64,000 nt of DNA from Dysgonomonas sp. 216 (GCF_010501065.1 NZ_QVMM01000001.1:1-64000); one strand, 5' to 3'; shown: positions 25,801 through 34,769, counted from the stretch's first letter. Numbers and translations are program-made. The notes: generated by a model from the letters alone, not told the origin.

Positions 25801-26912
25801 TCTTGTTTCATATTTATTACAACATATTCCGATTGGGTGCCTATACGAAATTTCCCACCCCAAATACCGATACCCGAACTTACATATATATTTGTGTCAC
25901 CTTTTTTCAGATAGCCGTGCGATTTCTCATACAACATATTGGTTATAAGCGATATTGGCCAAACTTGCCCTTTATGGGTATGCCCCGATATTTGAAGGTC
26001 TATTTTGTTTGCTTCCGCTTCTTCCAAATGATAAGGTTGATGATCGAGCAATATTATAGGTTTCGACCGATCGATACCGGCCACAAGTTCGGATATAGGT
26101 TTGCGATCCGGATTCATCCTGTCGTCTCGTCCAATTACATAAAAAGAACTGTCGACCAACGCAACTTCATCCTGCAAAAGACGAATACCTGCCGCATTCA
26201 TAAACTCGGCACTCTCTTTGTATCCACTTATATACTCGTGGTTTCCAACACAGGCATAAACACCCAGCGGAGCTTTAATATGTTTAAAGTACTGAGCCAT
26301 ATTTTGCTCCTTAAGCGGACGTATGCTGTTATCTATTATATCGCCGGCAATAAGTACAATATCCGGCTCCTCTGCGTTGATAAATTCTATCCACTCTTGC
26401 AACTCCGGCACTCCAATGGAGTACCCTAAATGCAAGTCGCTTATAGCCACAATACGTAACGAATCTCGTTTTTCCATTACCTTCTCAACCGACACGGGTA
26501 ATTCTACTTTAACCTTCCATCTATATTTAAGATATCCACAGAACATCAGCAGAAATACAAAGACTATAGCAAAACACAGACCTACCCAATTTTCGCGTGT
26601 ATAGTGAGTAAACAAATCGGATGGAACCAATCTGGTAAGACGAATGAGATCCTTTATTAAAGTAAGAATAAACAAATATAAGAATATGAATATCCACGAT
26701 GTACCTACCGTGTAAAAGAATGAGGCTATGCCCATGCTTAACTGGTTTCCAAATATGAAGAATATAAAGAGCGAAATATTAACCAAAATGGCAAAAGCGA
26801 TCAGTATGCCATAGCCTATTTTAGAGGGAGGAATAAGCACCCATATCCGCTGAAACACATAAAAGTTAGCTAATAAAAATATTACAAGTATAAAAATAAA
26901 GATAAATTTCAT
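25797..26912 (-). CDS. Membrane-anchored metallophosphoesterase (tandem copy 1)
   Basis: 371 residues, the same layout as the following gene: about four N-terminal hydrophobic helices (to about residue 130), then a calcineurin-like domain with VAISDLHLGYSI, IVLIAGDIIDNSIRP, YACVGNHEYISG, IILLDHQPYHL and LQISGHTHKGQVWP. The two proteins align end to end and many motifs match, so this is a tandem duplication with 4-nt stop/start overlap. The -7 box lies within the terminator hairpin of the upstream metallopeptidase gene. Function within the family (lipid or nucleotide phosphoesterase) is unknown. Confidence 0.9.
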   Translation of the reverse strand: MKFIFIFILVIFLLANFYVFQRIWVLIPPSKIGYGILIAFAILVNISLFIFFIFGNQLSMGIASFFYTVGTSWIFIFLYLFILTLIKDLIRLTRLVPSDLFTHYTRENWVGLCFAIVFVFLLMFCGYLKYRWKVKVELPVSVEKVMEKRDSLRIVAISDLHLGYSIGVPELQEWIEFINAEEPDIVLIAGDIIDNSIRPLKEQNMAQYFKHIKAPLGVYACVGNHEYISGYKESAEFMNAAGIRLLQDEVALVDSSFYVIGRDDRMNPDRKPISELVAGIDRSKPIILLDHQPYHLEEAEANKIDLQISGHTHKGQVWPISLITNMLYEKSHGYLKKGDTNIYVSSGIGIWGGKFRIGTQSEYVVINMKQE

Positions 26913-26937
26913 ATGTAGTCTGGTTATTTATAAGGAC

Positions 26938-26974
26938 AAAAAAAGAGTAACTCTTCGCAAAGCTACCCTTTTTT
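26938..26974 (-). terminator. Terminator of the YugP-like gene, with a promoter in its loop region
   Basis: Read on the minus strand, a 9-bp stem with G-U pairs, extended by A-T pairs, is followed by a run of seven T. The -7 box of the next gene (26958-26965) lies inside it. Confidence 0.75.
26958..26965 (-). promoter_or_regulatory. -7 box of the metallophosphoesterase pair
   Basis: TAGCTTTG on the minus strand, 45 nt before the start at 26912, with CTTG as a partial -33 element 19 nt further upstream. It overlaps the terminator hairpin. Confidence 0.45.
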
Positions 26975-26988
26975 GTTAAATTTTCAAG

Positions 26989-27678
26989 TTAGTTTCTTCG
27001 GCTTAAAGCTATCATTATATAATACACTAATGTAGCCAACGAACCTAATGCAGCCACAACATATGTATACGCAGCCCACTTCAATGCATCTTTTGCCATA
27101 TCGTAGTTACTTACATTTGTAATGCCTGCGCTGTTCAACCAAACCAAAGCTCTCGAACTCGCATTAATCTCGACTGGAAGGGTAACAAAACTAAACAATG
27201 TAGTCATTGCAAACAGCCCGATACCTATCCATAGAAGTTGAGGGAATACATTTAAAGTAAAAATACCTGCTAATAGTATCCATATAACCCATTTTGAGGC
27301 AAAGCTAACGACCGGAACAAGCGCCGAACGCATTTTTAATGGGCCATAGCCAAAAGCATGCTGAACTGCATGTCCACATTCATGTGCAGCAACTGCCGCA
27401 GCCGCAACACTATTGCTTTGATAAACAGCGTCACTTAAATTCACTGTTTTATTAGTCGGATTATAGTGGTCTGTTAGCGTACCCGAAGTAGAAGTTACCG
27501 TAACATCATATATTCCATTATCGTGCAACATTTTCAGGGCAACATCGCGCCCTGTCATTCCATTAGTTAACGGAATTTTCGAGTACTTCTTAAATTTGCT
27601 CTGTAGCATGGATGAAACCAACCAACTAACAAGAGCAACTCCTAGAAATAAGATCCACTGTATAGGTAATATAGACAT
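26989..27678 (-). CDS. YugP-like neutral zinc metallopeptidase
   Basis: 229-residue membrane protein of the DUF/YugP zinc metallopeptidase family. An N-terminal helix (about 7-25) is followed by GMTGRDVALKML, the substrate-region DHYNPTNKTVNLSD and the zinc motif VAAHECGHAVQHA (HExGH, near residue 98). Then come helices PVVSFASKWVIWILLAGIF and a further pair at about 150-180 and 205-225. Family members are conserved but poorly characterised. It is monocistronic: own -7 box upstream and a strong terminator downstream. Confidence 0.92.
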   Translation of the reverse strand: MSILPIQWILFLGVALVSWLVSSMLQSKFKKYSKIPLTNGMTGRDVALKMLHDNGIYDVTVTSTSGTLTDHYNPTNKTVNLSDAVYQSNSVAAAAVAAHECGHAVQHAFGYGPLKMRSALVPVVSFASKWVIWILLAGIFTLNVFPQLLWIGIGLFAMTTLFSFVTLPVEINASSRALVWLNSAGITNVSNYDMAKDALKWAAYTYVVAALGSLATLVYYIMIALSRRN

Positions 27679-27728
27679 AGTTCTTTAGTTATAAATTAAT
27701 ACAGAAAATAGTAAATCAAATTGTATAC

Positions 27729-27736
27729 CAAAATTA
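27729..27736 (-). promoter_or_regulatory. -7 box of the YugP-like gene
   Basis: TAATTTTG on the minus strand, 50 nt before the start codon. Confidence 0.5.
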
Positions 27737-27857
27737 CGAACATATCCTGTTCATAACCAACGCAACACCCTAAAAAACATTAAGTGTTATGCATTTTACA
27801 CAAAACACTTAATATTTATAGCTTATTTTAACAAATTGCAGATTTTACAACCCTATT

Positions 27858-29117
27858 TTATCTGATTATAGTCTGTTCCCTGTCAGGTCCAAGTGACACT
27901 ATTGTAATTGGAACCCCCAAATTTTCTTCTAAAAAGCTTAAATACTTCTTGAACTGAGCCGGAAATTCGTCCTCTTTCTGCATTTTTGACATGTCAGTCT
28001 GCCAACCTTCCATTTCAACATAAACAGGTTCTACACTGCCTGCCAATTCGAATGGGAACTCGGTAACCTCAACTCCATTTATTTTATATGCAATACAAGC
28101 CTTGATAGTTTTAAAAGTATCAAGAACATCACTTTTTGTCATTATAAGGCGTGTAACCCCATTTATCATTATTGCATAGCGTAATGCCACTAGATCGACC
28201 CATCCGCAACGACGGGGACGCCCTGTTACAGAACCAAATTCGAAACCTATATTACGCATATTATCGCCGTCTTCGTCGAACAGTTCGGTGGGAAACGGAC
28301 CACTACCAACACGCGTGCAATATGCTTTGAAAATACCAAAAACCTCTCCTATTTTTTGAGGGGCAAGTCCTAAACCAATGCAAGCTCCCGCCGTGATAGT
28401 ATTTGATGATGTAACAAAAGGATAAGACCCAAAATCGATATCTAACATCGTGCCTTGTGCTCCTTCGGCCAATACTTTTTTATTTACCAGTTCTTTATTT
28501 ATATAGTGTTCACTATCGATAAAAGCGAACTCTTTTAGTTTCTCCAAACCGTCGAACCACTCTTTTTCGATATCGGCTAAACTGCTGGTATCGAATTTAA
28601 ATTGCTCAAGGGTTTTCAAGTGACGAGCTTTTACAGCCTGATACTTTTCTTCGAAACCACAAAGTATATCGCCTATACGCAAACCGCCCCGACCTACTTT
28701 TTCGGTATAAGTAGGACCTATACCTTTTCCTGTAGTTCCAATTTTTGCATCTCCCTTTTGAGCTTCATAGCAGGCATCCAACAAACGATGCGTAGGAAGA
28801 ATAAGATGTGCTTTTTTAGAAATGAGCAATCGTTTTGTCAAACTATGCCCCGATGCTTCCAAAGCCTCTATTTCGACTTTGAATAATGCAGGATCGAGAA
28901 CAACGCCATTTCCTATGATATTTATATTATTTCCTTGGAATATTCCTGACGGAACCGAGCGAAGAACATACTTTTTTCCTTCAAACTCAAGAGTGTGCCC
29001 TGCATTAGGTCCTCCCTGAAAACGAGCAACAATAGAGTATTCGGGGGTCAAAACATCTACAATTTTCCCTTTACCTTCGTCTCCCCATTGCAGGCCAAGT
29101 AAAACGTCTACTTTCAT
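27858..29117 (-). CDS. purA: Adenylosuccinate synthetase
   Basis: Converts IMP, aspartate and GTP to adenylosuccinate, the first committed step to AMP. 419 residues, normal length. Motifs: GLQWGDEGKGKIVD (P-loop and catalytic Asp), RFQGGPNAGHTLEF (catalytic His), IGTTGKGIGPTY, AEGAQGTMLDIDFGSYPFVT, VTGRPRRCGWVD and TKSDVLD. The ATG overlaps the stop of the upstream fur-type gene as ATGA (29114-29117), so its translation is likely coupled to that of the regulator. Confidence 0.97.
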   Translation of the reverse strand: MKVDVLLGLQWGDEGKGKIVDVLTPEYSIVARFQGGPNAGHTLEFEGKKYVLRSVPSGIFQGNNINIIGNGVVLDPALFKVEIEALEASGHSLTKRLLISKKAHLILPTHRLLDACYEAQKGDAKIGTTGKGIGPTYTEKVGRGGLRIGDILCGFEEKYQAVKARHLKTLEQFKFDTSSLADIEKEWFDGLEKLKEFAFIDSEHYINKELVNKKVLAEGAQGTMLDIDFGSYPFVTSSNTITAGACIGLGLAPQKIGEVFGIFKAYCTRVGSGPFPTELFDEDGDNMRNIGFEFGSVTGRPRRCGWVDLVALRYAIMINGVTRLIMTKSDVLDTFKTIKACIAYKINGVEVTEFPFELAGSVEPVYVEMEGWQTDMSKMQKEDEFPAQFKKYLSFLEENLGVPITIVSLGPDREQTIIR

Positions 29118-29611
29118 TTTTTTGTTGTGAGTGAATTGGTTTTATTTTTCTTTTCTTGTACTTGATTCTTTTTTTGGCACTTGCTACATATACCATAAAT
29201 ATACATACTGTAGTAACTTATTTTAAAACGTTGCAAGCGCTTTTGCTGCGAAGGAGTAAAAAGATTACTGTTTTTGTATTCTTTTACCTCTCCACAACTT
29301 GTACATATAAGGTGATCGTGATTTTCGTTGCCGTAAGCACGCTCGTATTGCGACACATTTGCGCCAAACTGGTGCTTGATTACCAAACCGCATTCGAGCA
29401 GCAAATCGATTGTATTGTAAAGTGTAGCCCGACTTACACGTAAACTACTTTCGCTCATTTCTTTATAGAGCGACTCCATGTCAAAATGTCCTTTTGCCGA
29501 GTATATATGATCCAATATAGCGAAACGCTCCGGAGTTCTCCGGTGTTTTTTAATATTAAGGTAAGTAATAAATTCTTCCTTTACTTGGTCTTTTAATTTA
29601 TTATTGTCCAT
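29114..29611 (-). CDS. Fur-family metal-responsive transcriptional regulator
   Basis: 165 residues. N-terminal winged helix (about 15-90): RRTPERFAILDHIYSAKGHFD, then SRATLYNTIDLLLECGLV. C-terminal metal-binding and dimer domain with HDHLICTSCGEV and, near the end, GICSKCQKKNQ, giving the two CxxC pairs of the structural zinc site. This identifies a Fur/PerR/Zur-type repressor; which metal or peroxide it senses cannot be decided. The basic C-terminal tail (KKNQVQEKKNKTNSLTTKK) is long. It forms a coupled operon with purA (4-nt overlap) and has its own -7 box. Confidence 0.92.
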   Translation of the reverse strand: MDNNKLKDQVKEEFITYLNIKKHRRTPERFAILDHIYSAKGHFDMESLYKEMSESSLRVSRATLYNTIDLLLECGLVIKHQFGANVSQYERAYGNENHDHLICTSCGEVKEYKNSNLFTPSQQKRLQRFKISYYSMYIYGICSKCQKKNQVQEKKNKTNSLTTKK

Positions 29612-29631
29612 GGATTAAAACACAATGCGAG

Positions 29632-29639
29632 CAAAAATA
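29632..29639 (-). promoter_or_regulatory. -7 box of the fur-purA operon
   Basis: TATTTTTG on the minus strand, 20 nt before the start codon. Confidence 0.5.
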
Positions 29640-29808
29640 CACTTTTTTAGGCAATTATCGAGTATCTTAAGCATAATTATTCGCTATCTGTCTTAAAAGT
29701 TTTGTAAAACGAATTTTTATAAAATAAGGATTCCATAAGCCTGATATTCAAAAATTCTATCTGTACAGAATTACACCTCGTTTAAAGTGCCCTTAAAAGC
29801 CGATAATA

Positions 29809-29950
29809 TCAAAAACCTGACACACCTGACAGAATTTAAAACTTTTTTGTTTGCTGCATATTAAAACCGTAAAGCTAAAAACCGGACAGTTTCCCTCAGC
29901 TTTTTATGTTTGTTTACCCAAGCAGTTTTTAGCTTCAATATATAGATAAA
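29809..29950 (-). repeat. 142-bp dispersed intergenic repeat, copy B
   Basis: Reverse-complement match to 16364-16505. Relative to glgB it has the same orientation and position as copy A has to mazG: the homology starts 1 nt after the glgB stop codon (TGA at 29954-29952). The inverted repeat is better here (AAGCTAAAAAC pairs with GTTTTTAGCTT over 11 bp), and substitutions in the stem are partly compensatory. The -7-like box of copy A is altered. Confidence 0.85.
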
Positions 29951-29951
29951 A

Positions 29952-31958
29952 TCAGCCTATTCGCTTAAGCACCATACCTACACGAGCAGGAATATATAGT
30001 TTAAGCCACCCCTTTTTCTCTTTGCTATATAATGGATCGGATTGAGTATAATGAGCAACAGAATCGTCTGTCAGTCCATTACCCCCATAATCAACACTAT
30101 CGGAATTCAATACTACCTGATATTTTCCTTCGGGCGCAAGAAATCCATAATCGGAATATGATTTAGCCGGACTAAAATTAAATACAAAAATCAAATCGTC
30201 GCGCATATAAGCAAGTACCTGATCTTCGTCCTTGTCCCACAATTTAACAATTGGAGTTCTTTCAAAGTGCTTTTCACTTTTTATCACATCAATCATTGCC
30301 TTATCAAAATCGCCTAAATAATGATATTTCAAATCGTGGTCATCAACCAGTTTCCACTGGCGACGTGCATATTTATACGACCATCCATTTCCTTCACGCG
30401 GAAAATCGATCCATTCGGGATGGCCGAACTCATTTCCCATAAAGTTCAGATACCCTCCATTTATTGTAGTTGCTGTAACAAGGCGTATTATTTTATGCAA
30501 GGCAATTCCCCTGTCAGTCGCAAACGAACTTCCGTATAGTTTCGACATATGCCAATACATATCCGAGTCTATCAATCGGAATACAATTGTTTTATCTCCA
30601 ACCAATGCCTGATCATGACTTTCGGCATAAGATATTGTTTTTTCTTCCGACCGTCGGTTAGTTAATTCCCAGAATACAGATGTAGGACGCCAGTCTTCAT
30701 CCTTTTTCTCCTTAATCATTTTAATCCAATAATCGGGGATATTCATAGCCAAGCGATAATCGAACCCATAGCCGCCATCTTTAAACTTCAACGCCAGACC
30801 CGGCATACCGCTTACTTCTTCGGCAATAGTTATCGCATTAGCATTTACCTCATGAATTACTTCGTTTGCTAAAGTAAGGTAAGTTATCGCTTCATCATCC
30901 TGATGCCCGTTATAATAATCGCCATAATTTGTAAAATCTTCGCCCATCCCGTGACTATAATATAACATAGATGTTACCCCATCGAAACGGAACCCATCAA
31001 AATTATATTCCTCCAACCAGAATTTACAATTCGACAGTAAGAAGTGAATAACCTCATTTTTTCCGTAGTCGAATGTCAGCGAATCCCACAATTTATGCTC
31101 CCGCCTGTCTCCTTCGTGAAAATACTGAAAGTAAGACCCATCGAATCGGCCCAGCCCCTCAACTTCGTTTTTCACTGCATGCGAATGAACCAAATCCATA
31201 ATAACGGCAATACCCATATCATGCGCATCGTCTATTAAATGTTTTAATTCGTCAGGAGTCCCGAAACGGGACGAAGCCGCAAAAAAACTGGAGACATGAT
31301 ATCCAAAAGAACCATAGTACGGGTGTTCCTGAATAGCCATTACCTGAATAGCATTATAACCATCGGCTTTTATACGAGGCAAAATGTTAGTCCTAAATTC
31401 TTCGTAAGTGCCAACTTTTTCTTCTTCGGCTGCCATACCTATATGGCATTCGTATATTAACAAAGGAGAAGTATCGGGTTTAAATTTCTTTTTCTTGAAA
31501 GTGTATGGTTTATCGGGAGCCCACACCTGAGCACTGAATATTTTTGTATCGGAGTCCTGAACAACCCTTGTAGCCCATGCCGGAATGCGTTCGGCCGAAC
31601 CCGAATCCCAGATCATCAGCAACTTGAATAAATCGCCGTGATTTATAGCTTCAAGAGGAAGCTCTACTTCCCAATTACCATTATCAATTCTATTTAATTT
31701 ATATCTTTCGTCTTTTTGCCAATTATTGAATGTCCCGATAATATAAATATCTGTGGCGTTAGGTGCCCACTCTCTGAATATCCATGACTTTTCGGTTTTA
31801 TGCAACCCGAAATATAAATATCCGGAAGCAAATTCCGATAATTTACAGTTCCCATCCTGAGTAAGTTCTTTAATCTTACTCCGAACTTTTTCGTATCTGC
31901 CTACTATTGCCTGTTCGTAAGGCTCTAACCATTTATCATTCTTTATCAGATTGAGCAT
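29952..31958 (-). CDS. glgB: 1,4-alpha-glucan branching enzyme
   Basis: Glycogen branching enzyme of GH13, cytoplasmic. The 668 residues hold an N-terminal helical segment, a CBM48 domain (about 45-140, FGLHKTEKSWIFREWAPNAT and FNNWQKDERY) and the catalytic barrel. Barrel motifs are DLVHSHAVKN, the nucleophile Asp in GFRFDGVTSM (near residue 325), the acid Glu in IAEEVSGMPG (near 380) and YAESHDQALVGDKT. A C-terminal beta domain completes it. It follows the eukaryote-like length class common in Bacteroidales. No other glycogen gene is adjacent. No convincing -7 box was found upstream. Confidence 0.95.
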   Translation of the reverse strand: MLNLIKNDKWLEPYEQAIVGRYEKVRSKIKELTQDGNCKLSEFASGYLYFGLHKTEKSWIFREWAPNATDIYIIGTFNNWQKDERYKLNRIDNGNWEVELPLEAINHGDLFKLLMIWDSGSAERIPAWATRVVQDSDTKIFSAQVWAPDKPYTFKKKKFKPDTSPLLIYECHIGMAAEEEKVGTYEEFRTNILPRIKADGYNAIQVMAIQEHPYYGSFGYHVSSFFAASSRFGTPDELKHLIDDAHDMGIAVIMDLVHSHAVKNEVEGLGRFDGSYFQYFHEGDRREHKLWDSLTFDYGKNEVIHFLLSNCKFWLEEYNFDGFRFDGVTSMLYYSHGMGEDFTNYGDYYNGHQDDEAITYLTLANEVIHEVNANAITIAEEVSGMPGLALKFKDGGYGFDYRLAMNIPDYWIKMIKEKKDEDWRPTSVFWELTNRRSEEKTISYAESHDQALVGDKTIVFRLIDSDMYWHMSKLYGSSFATDRGIALHKIIRLVTATTINGGYLNFMGNEFGHPEWIDFPREGNGWSYKYARRQWKLVDDHDLKYHYLGDFDKAMIDVIKSEKHFERTPIVKLWDKDEDQVLAYMRDDLIFVFNFSPAKSYSDYGFLAPEGKYQVVLNSDSVDYGGNGLTDDSVAHYTQSDPLYSKEKKGWLKLYIPARVGMVLKRIG

Positions 31959-32114
31959 AATATCGAGATTTGAAGATTTTGTCTCTTTTTGTTTGTCGTA
32001 AATCTAGTCATAAATAAAGACTTATACAACCTGAATTTTATTTTTGTTAAAACATTTCCATAAAAAGAAACAAGAGTACATAACAATATTGTTTTCCGAC
32101 ACTCGCGCCCGCAA

Positions 32115-32687
32115 CTACTCTATTCTGATATCATATTTCCCTAATAATCCCATAACTCCCTGCAACGAGAAACGTGCCTTTTTCATAACATTTCTGTCCA
32201 GATCGATAGAATAACCATAAGCCGTAGTAAAATCAACTTCGCGCAAATTTGTATTCTCAAACATAGCACCTTCGAGATTAGAACGGATAAACTGAGATTT
32301 ACTCAGGTCGGCATCAGCAAAATCGGTATATTTCAGACTGCAATCAATAAAAGAAGTCCCCGATATTTTAAGTCCTTTAAGCAGAGAATAATCCACAACA
32401 CTCTTATTAAACTTCACGCTAAACAAAAAAGTAGAACACAAACTAAAATCCACTCCCAGTATTTTGCAATTATCGAACTCTGCGTTTGCCAACTGCACTT
32501 CATTTAATGTAATCATTGCTAAATTGCAATCGACAAAGGAGCAATCGACAAAACGAGTTCCAAACAGTTTCATTTCTGACAAATCGCACTTCTTGAACGT
32601 GCAATTGTCGAACACTGCACCCGATACTTCTTTCACTTCGAAAGTCCGGCTTTCGAAGCACTCATCTTCATAATATATTTCAACCAT
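32115..32687 (-). CDS. Pentapeptide-repeat protein, distantly Qnr-like
   Basis: 190 residues forming about 25-30 pentapeptide repeats of A(D/N)LXX type, for example VFDNCTFKKCDLSEMKLFG, ANAEFDNCKILGVDFSLCS and DFADADLSKSQFIRSNLEGA. They predict a right-handed beta-helix. The C-terminus (DLDRNVMKKARFSLQGVMGL then LGKYDIRIE) is the capping segment seen in Bacteroidota members. Proteins of this shape include Qnr and McbG gyrase protectors, but most are uncharacterised, so resistance should not be assumed. It starts 10 nt after the stop of the radical SAM gene and is probably cotranscribed with it. Confidence 0.85.
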   Translation of the reverse strand: MVEIYYEDECFESRTFEVKEVSGAVFDNCTFKKCDLSEMKLFGTRFVDCSFVDCNLAMITLNEVQLANAEFDNCKILGVDFSLCSTFLFSVKFNKSVVDYSLLKGLKISGTSFIDCSLKYTDFADADLSKSQFIRSNLEGAMFENTNLREVDFTTAYGYSIDLDRNVMKKARFSLQGVMGLLGKYDIRIE

Positions 32688-32697
32688 AGTTTTATTT

Positions 32698-33621
32698 CTA
32701 CTCTTTGTATAATTTCCCCTGCCACGTATTCCGTTCCTCGAACCGCTTCAATACCTTTGCTGTGAATTCAAAATTTTTCACCCCCCAATCGGGCGCTATT
32801 AACAACGACTTTGGCGACTGCGACACAAAGCGCTCTATAACAAACGAAGGGTTTAACAATTCGGCAAAGTCAATACACAGATCAATATACTTATCTACTG
32901 TAAATAAATTAAATAACGAAGGATTTTCGGCATACTGCTTCGCCATAACCGTTCCTTTTATCAATTGAAGCTGATGCAATTTAATTGTAGTCAGTGGCAG
33001 CCTCGATAAAACACGGGCATGCTCCAGTATCTGTTCATGCGATTCGCCGGGCAAACCTAATATCATATGCGCACCGGTAAATATTCCCGCCTGAGCTGTT
33101 TTTTCGATAGCCAATCTGCTATCGTTAAAAAAATGTCCTCTGTTTATAAATTTAAGTGTAGAATCGAGTGTAGACTCAATGCCGTACTCTATCATCAGAA
33201 AAGTTCTGTTTTTGAGTTCCTCAAAATATTTCAGCAAATCATCGGGCATGCAGTCGGGACGAGTTCCTATTATCAGCCCTACAACACCAGGATAACTCAA
33301 AGCCTCTTCGTATTTCGCGATCAAAGATTCCAGACTATCATACGTATTTGTGTACGATTGAAAATAGGCCAGATACTTCATATCGGGATACTTATGCGAA
33401 AAGAAGTCAATGCCATCCTTCAGCTGTTCAGTTACAGTACGAACATCGCGTCCATAACCGGGGCTGAAACTCTGATTATTGCAATAGGTACACCCACCAA
33501 CACCTTTTACTCCGTCCCTATTGGGGCATGTAAAACCCGCATTTACAGATATTTTCTGAACCTTATGGGGAAAATACTCTGACAAAAAGCTTCCGAATTC
33601 TTTATATGGTTTATTATTCAT
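32698..33621 (-). CDS. TIGR01212-type radical SAM protein (YhcC-like)
   Basis: 307 residues. The iron-sulfur cluster motif is in VNAGFTCPNRDG with GGCTYCNNQSFSPGYG; the TIM-barrel core continues with YFQSYTNTYDSLE, GLIIGTRPDCMPDDLL, MIEYGIESTLDSTL and GAHMILGLPGESHEQILEHA. The C-terminus includes ERFVSQSPKSLLIAPDWG. This is the YhcC/TIGR01212 family; its substrate is not established here. First gene of a probable two-gene unit with the pentapeptide-repeat protein. Only an imperfect -7-like box is seen upstream. Confidence 0.92.
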   Translation of the reverse strand: MNNKPYKEFGSFLSEYFPHKVQKISVNAGFTCPNRDGVKGVGGCTYCNNQSFSPGYGRDVRTVTEQLKDGIDFFSHKYPDMKYLAYFQSYTNTYDSLESLIAKYEEALSYPGVVGLIIGTRPDCMPDDLLKYFEELKNRTFLMIEYGIESTLDSTLKFINRGHFFNDSRLAIEKTAQAGIFTGAHMILGLPGESHEQILEHARVLSRLPLTTIKLHQLQLIKGTVMAKQYAENPSLFNLFTVDKYIDLCIDFAELLNPSFVIERFVSQSPKSLLIAPDWGVKNFEFTAKVLKRFEERNTWQGKLYKE

Positions 33622-33747
33622 TTATTACGTTTTCGTCTGACGAAAATACTCAATATTTCAGTTTTACCTATCATGTATCAGGCAAAAGAAAACTATCGCC
33701 GCAAAATTTCAATAAAGCAAGCTTTTGTATAAGCAACTACAATAGAC

Positions 33748-33776
33748 AAGAGGGTGAATCAAAATTCACCCTCTTT
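33748..33776 (-). terminator. Terminator-like hairpin after the methyltransferase gene
   Basis: A perfect 11-bp stem (33749-33759 with 33764-33774) around a 4-nt loop. It lies 16 nt past the methyltransferase stop on the minus strand, where the following T content is modest; the plus strand has the better T-run. Confidence 0.65.
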
Positions 33777-33789
33777 CTTTTTCAGCTTG

Positions 33790-34566
33790 TTATCCTATCT
33801 TTTTTGCGATGAAAAACGTATAGCCATAAAATTCCTTATACTTGCGGTATAATTCTTCTTCGCGAGGCTGAAGTTCCATGAATTCTTCAGCAGCTTTATT
33901 TCCCGCATATTTATCAAGAAAAATCTCCCGGGCTTTTATCTTTTTTGCAAAGTAATGCTCTATCCAGCAATTTTCAGGCAGAATAAAAGTAGCAATAGGA
34001 AGATATCCTGCCCTATGAATTTTGACTACCTGATTGGGAATAGTGTCTATTTCAGGATATGCCTCCATCCAAAAATCATTGATTTCCGCTGGGCGTTCGT
34101 CTGTAAACCACGAACTCTCTGAAACTGCAATATAACCTCCTGTTTTCAAGTATTTACGCCATTCGTTCAGCCCCCGTTCAAAGCCGATGTTATAAATAGC
34201 CCCTTCCGACCAAATCAGGTCTAGTTCCCCTGTCTGAAAAGGAAGATTATCCATCGACCCCACAACACCTTTTACCCGATCGTGCAAGCCTAACTGCTCG
34301 GCATTACGATTGAAGATATCGATAAAATCGGGAAACAAGTCAAGACCAGTAATCCGTCCTGGTGCATGCTGCGCCAATACCATTGTCTGCCCGCCCGTAC
34401 CGCAACCAATATCGGCAATAAGGGATTTCTCGGTCAGATTATCAACAAAGCCCAGTGCTTTTTGTGTCACTTCCGGACTTCCGGGTCCCTGTCGTTCCAT
34501 ATTGGAAAAAAATTCGCAGATTAAGCTAAAATCGAATTCGTGAATTGTTTTATTTTCGTTACTCAT
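33790..34566 (-). CDS. Class I SAM-dependent methyltransferase
   Basis: 259 residues from the chosen start (M in [13 protein letters not shown]). The Rossmann SAM site is [20 protein letters not shown], with [11 protein letters not shown] (acidic ribose contact), [20 protein letters not shown] and [16 protein letters not shown]-terminal part (about 150-258) has substrate-cap character. The N-terminal [20 protein letters not shown] is typical of a Bacteroidota/Firmicutes subgroup of small-molecule methyltransferases. The open frame extends to 34623, but homologues as I remember them start near the chosen ATG. Substrate unknown. A promoter with an overlapping palindrome lies upstream. Confidence 0.85.
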   Translation of the reverse strand: MSNENKTIHEFDFSLICEFFSNMERQGPGSPEVTQKALGFVDNLTEKSLIADIGCGTGGQTMVLAQHAPGRITGLDLFPDFIDIFNRNAEQLGLHDRVKGVVGSMDNLPFQTGELDLIWSEGAIYNIGFERGLNEWRKYLKTGGYIAVSESSWFTDERPAEINDFWMEAYPEIDTIPNQVVKIHRAGYLPIATFILPENCWIEHYFAKKIKAREIFLDKYAGNKAAEEFMELQPREEELYRKYKEFYGYTFFIAKKIG

Positions 34567-34761
34567 TGTATTAATGTATTTTGCATGCACAGAAAGCATA
34601 ACAACGCCTTCATCGTTGCACACAGTTTAAAAATTTAAATTATAATAATATAAGAATTCTTCCCGAAAAGAGTTATCCGAGAGTAAACGAAAGGACAATC
34701 TGCATAAAACACGCAGACTGTTTACTAAACCAAATCCGATTTAAATGTTGTAGTCATAACA

Positions 34762-34769
34762 CAAAGATA
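34762..34769 (-). promoter_or_regulatory. -7 box upstream of the methyltransferase gene
   Basis: TATCTTTG on the minus strand with TTTG (34788-34791) 18 nt upstream as -33. The leader would be about 190 nt. Confidence 0.45.

Larger units (their letters stand above)
29612..29951. other. fur/glgB intergenic region
   Basis: 340 bp. The right side (29809-29950) is repeat copy B. The left side holds the fur promoter (29632-29639) and about 165 bp of AT-rich DNA in which I see nothing. Confidence 0.5.

Noticed and set aside
25801..25863. Upstream ATG start for the second metallophosphoesterase
   Set aside because: It would add 21 residues overlapping the first gene and not alignable with the paralogue; GTG at 25800 fits length and GTGA coupling.
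25803..26429. 208-codon plus-strand frame
   Set aside because: Antisense to the metallophosphoesterase with complete metal motifs; no supporting promoter.
32115..32687. Calling the pentapeptide-repeat protein a quinolone-resistance gene
   Set aside because: Only the repeat fold is shared with Qnr; Qnr-specific loops and length are not shown.
33067..33582. 171-codon plus-strand frame
   Set aside because: Shadow of the radical SAM gene on the other strand.
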